A stretch of DNA of 34,235 bases from an uncultured Bacteroidaceae bacterium. GTDB lineage: Bacteria > Bacteroidota > Bacteroidia > Bacteroidales > Bacteroidaceae. Made by a program: the position numbers and the translations under genes. The first letter of the stretch is position 1; each line of letters opens with the position of its first letter. The notes beneath the pieces were generated by a model, which saw only the letters and a program-made list of their open reading frames with translations, was not told the origin of the DNA and did not search any database. The DNA lies in the NCBI GenBank assembly GCA_905234605.1, contig CAJOIE010000017.1, forward strand, positions 1 to 34,235. Direction: 5' to 3'. Positions 33,501 to 34,235 of the stretch are shown here, piece by piece.

Positions 33501-34040
33501 TATGGTGTAGCCCTTGTAGAGCAAGCCTTTCTGGTAGAGTTGTTTGAGCAGCCACCAGAGTGTCTCTATGTACTTGTTGTCGTAGGTGATATAGGGGTGC
33601 TCCATGTCGACCCAGTAGCCCATGCGGCGGCTGAGGTCGGTCCACTCCTCGGTGTACATCATCACGTTCTGGCGGCAACGGCGGTTGTAGTCCTCGATGC
33701 TGATGGTCTTGCCGATGTCCTCCTTGGTGATGCCGAGCTCCTTCTCCACGCCGAGCTCCACGGGCAGGCCGTGTGTGTCCCATCCGGCCTTGCGGTGCAC
33801 CTGACAGCCTTTCATGGTCTTGAAGCGGCAGAAGGTGTCCTTGATGCTGCGTGCCAGCACGTGGTGTATGCCGGGGTGACCATTGGCCGACGGGGGACCC
33901 TCGAAGAATACGAATGAGGGACAGCCTTCGCGCTCGCTTATACTGCGGTGGAAGAGGTCCTCATCGTCCCAGATGCGGAGTATGTCGTGGTTCACCTCGG
34001 TGAGGTTGAGGTGGCTGTGTTCTGGAAATCTGTTCGCCAT
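30564..34040 (-). CDS. ileS: Isoleucyl-tRNA synthetase
   Basis: A 1158-residue class I synthetase that charges tRNA-Ile and edits Val-tRNA-Ile. The nucleotide-binding HIGH motif appears as GIHH (57-60) in PSANGHPGIHHVLAR, and KMSKS as KMSKR (707-711). Between them lies the long editing domain (about 200-430, with GDYVTTDDGTGIVHIAPTFG). The C-terminal anticodon-binding and extension region carries KKEQIIVRQPLARI. Size and motifs fit the longer, eukaryote-like IleRS class found in Bacteroidota. It is the first gene of the ileS-traR/dksA-lspA-DUF4296 operon, with a good promoter upstream. Confidence 0.96.
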   Translation of the reverse strand: MANRFPEHSHLNLTEVNHDILRIWDDEDLFHRSISEREGCPSFVFFEGPPSANGHPGIHHVLARSIKDTFCRFKTMKGCQVHRKAGWDTHGLPVELGVEKELGITKEDIGKTISIEDYNRRCRQNVMMYTEEWTDLSRRMGYWVDMEHPYITYDNKYIETLWWLLKQLYQKGLLYKGYTIQPYSPAAGTGLSSHELNQPGCYRDVKDTTVTAQFRIKAPSASSKGEGRSYPESLVQLFGMGLPVYILAWTTTPWTLPSNTALCVGPRIKYVAVKGQNPYSKEQAIYIIAESRKDAYFPEDAEVVTSAEGWEGAALVGLRYEQLFPWVKPCSLDDGKVVVRSDEAFRVIPGDYVTTDDGTGIVHIAPTFGADDAKVAKDAGIPSLFVVDKAGDTRPMVDFTGKYFVKDDMDAAFVQACVNDSYWHHAGDYVKNAYDPRYASLDEKALAKTEDLNIVLCMEMKQAGTAFKIEKHVHNYPHCWRTDKPVLYYPLDSWFIRSTAAKERMMTLNKTILWKPEATGTGRFGKWLENLNDWNLSRSRYWGTPLPIWRNRDTREELCIGSVEELYEQIERAVAAGVMAANPLKDKGFVPGDMSQENYDRIDLHRPYVDDIVLVGDSGQPLRRETDLIDVWFDSGAMPYAQIHYPFENREALDSRVVYPADFIAEGVDQTRGWFFTLHAIATMVFDSVAYKAVISNGLVLDKNGLKMSKRLGNAINPFDNIEKFGTDAVRWYMLTNSQPWDNLKYDEAGVAEVQRTFFGKLFQTYSFLAMYANVDGWSYDEADVPMAERPEMDRWILSELNSLVRDVDACYGDYEPTRAGRLIQAFVVDNVSNWFVRLSRKRFWGGEMTTDKLSAYQTLYTCLETVARLMAPIAPFYAERLYRDLHAVRPAETQSVHLAQFPVADEAKIDKEQEARMELAQQLTSMVLSLRKKEQIIVRQPLARIAIPALSKEQQQRIEAVKQLILDEVNVKRLEFVEGEGLLTKQVKCNFRTMGKKFGKLMKEVNAAVTTLDQASIGRLEREGQLQLTLAGGDVVTVEAADVEIFSQDIPGWTVANEGALTVALDITVTDELRNEGLAREIVKRIQNLRKESGFEITDHISIVMQHQAEADKAIEGFADYIKAQVLADSITLADALAEPSTLDIEGLTLNICVQKV

Positions 34041-34080
34041 ATATGGTTGTTATTGTTGCTTTCCTAAGGCATAAGGTGCG

Positions 34081-34112
34081 CAAAAATAACGTTTCTCACA
34101 CGTACAGCCAAA
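34081..34112 (-). promoter_or_regulatory. Promoter of the ileS operon
   Basis: On the minus strand TTTG (34109-34112) is followed after 20 bases by TATTTTTG (34081-34088), a full consensus match. The predicted leader before the ATG at 34040 is about 35 bases. I saw no T-box-like leader, as expected outside Firmicutes. Confidence 0.72.
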
Positions 34113-34165
34113 TTTTCGGGCAGGCAGTGGCTCTACCCCTGACTTCGTCAATGCGTCACCCAGCC

Positions 34166-34235
34166 TCATTCTATGCTGAGATCGGGCAGGTTGAATAGAG
34201 GCTCAATGGTCTTATGACGCTCGGTCAGGAAGAGT
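34166..34235 (-). CDS. C-terminal end of an unidentified gene (partial)
   Basis: On the minus strand an open frame enters from the window edge and ends in TGA at 34166-34168 with LFLTERHKTIEPLFNLPDLSI-E. The residues look like a genuine protein C-terminus, and the frame is open throughout its 22 codons. It is too short to identify. The gap to the ileS promoter is about 50 bases. Confidence 0.4.
   Translation of the reverse strand, partial: LFLTERHKTIEPLFNLPDLSIE

Overview
The window comes from a Bacteroidota chromosome, most likely a Prevotella-like member of the Bacteroidales with fairly high GC. The evidence is lineage-typical content: an ISAon1-like ISL3 insertion sequence, a TrpB2-type tryptophan synthase beta chain, DUF4421 and DUF4296 proteins, an IleRS with GIHH in place of HIGH, an ileS-traR/dksA-lspA-DUF4296 operon, several TAnnTTTG promoter boxes (three of them paired with a TTTG box 19-20 bp upstream), and secreted proteins ending in a tail of the AGQR...GIYIVGGKKV type. 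Family names were assigned by reading the sequences; no database search was run.

Layout. (1) 1-1430: a complete insertion sequence with 44-bp perfect terminal inverted repeats and a transposase split over two frames. It is followed by a palindrome-rich spacer that may hold a second, decayed element. (2) 1598-15560, all minus strand: trpB2, a periplasmic TPR protein, gyrA, clpC, tRNA-Arg(ACG), htpG, a frameshifted RHS remnant, a Na+/Pi-cotransporter-like protein with a PhoU-like tail, and a small membrane protein. This is mostly housekeeping (DNA topology, proteolysis, folding, phosphate). (3) 15723-23220, plus strand: a Gfo/Idh/MocA oxidoreductase, a DUF4421 envelope protein, a 445-bp spacer with a repeated motif, a 1516-residue modular secreted protein and a 64-residue peptide gene directly behind it. 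(4) 23411-26490, minus strand: an overlapping three-gene set of GT-C-like membrane glycosyltransferase, UbiA-family polyprenyl-phosphate phosphoribosyltransferase-like protein and HAD phosphatase. It looks like a compact lipid-linked pentose pathway. Its upstream spacer holds a long imperfect palindrome of about 121 bp. (5) 27136-28170, minus strand: galE with a textbook Bacteroidota promoter. (6) 28262-34040, minus strand: ileS, traR/dksA-like, lspA, a DUF4296 lipoprotein and a 56-residue gene, read from one promoter; beyond it lies the last 22 codons of another minus-strand gene.

How the genes relate. LspA is the peptidase that processes lipoproteins, and the next gene, overlapping it by 4 bp, encodes a lipoprotein. 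ClpC carries an IGF loop, so it should work with a ClpP encoded elsewhere. GalE and the GT-C/UbiA/HAD set point to surface-glycan work. The best candidates for undescribed biology are the three-gene lipid-pentose cassette with its structured leader, and the 1516-residue protein with its WDDWD-ending peptide. Both remain inferences from sequence.
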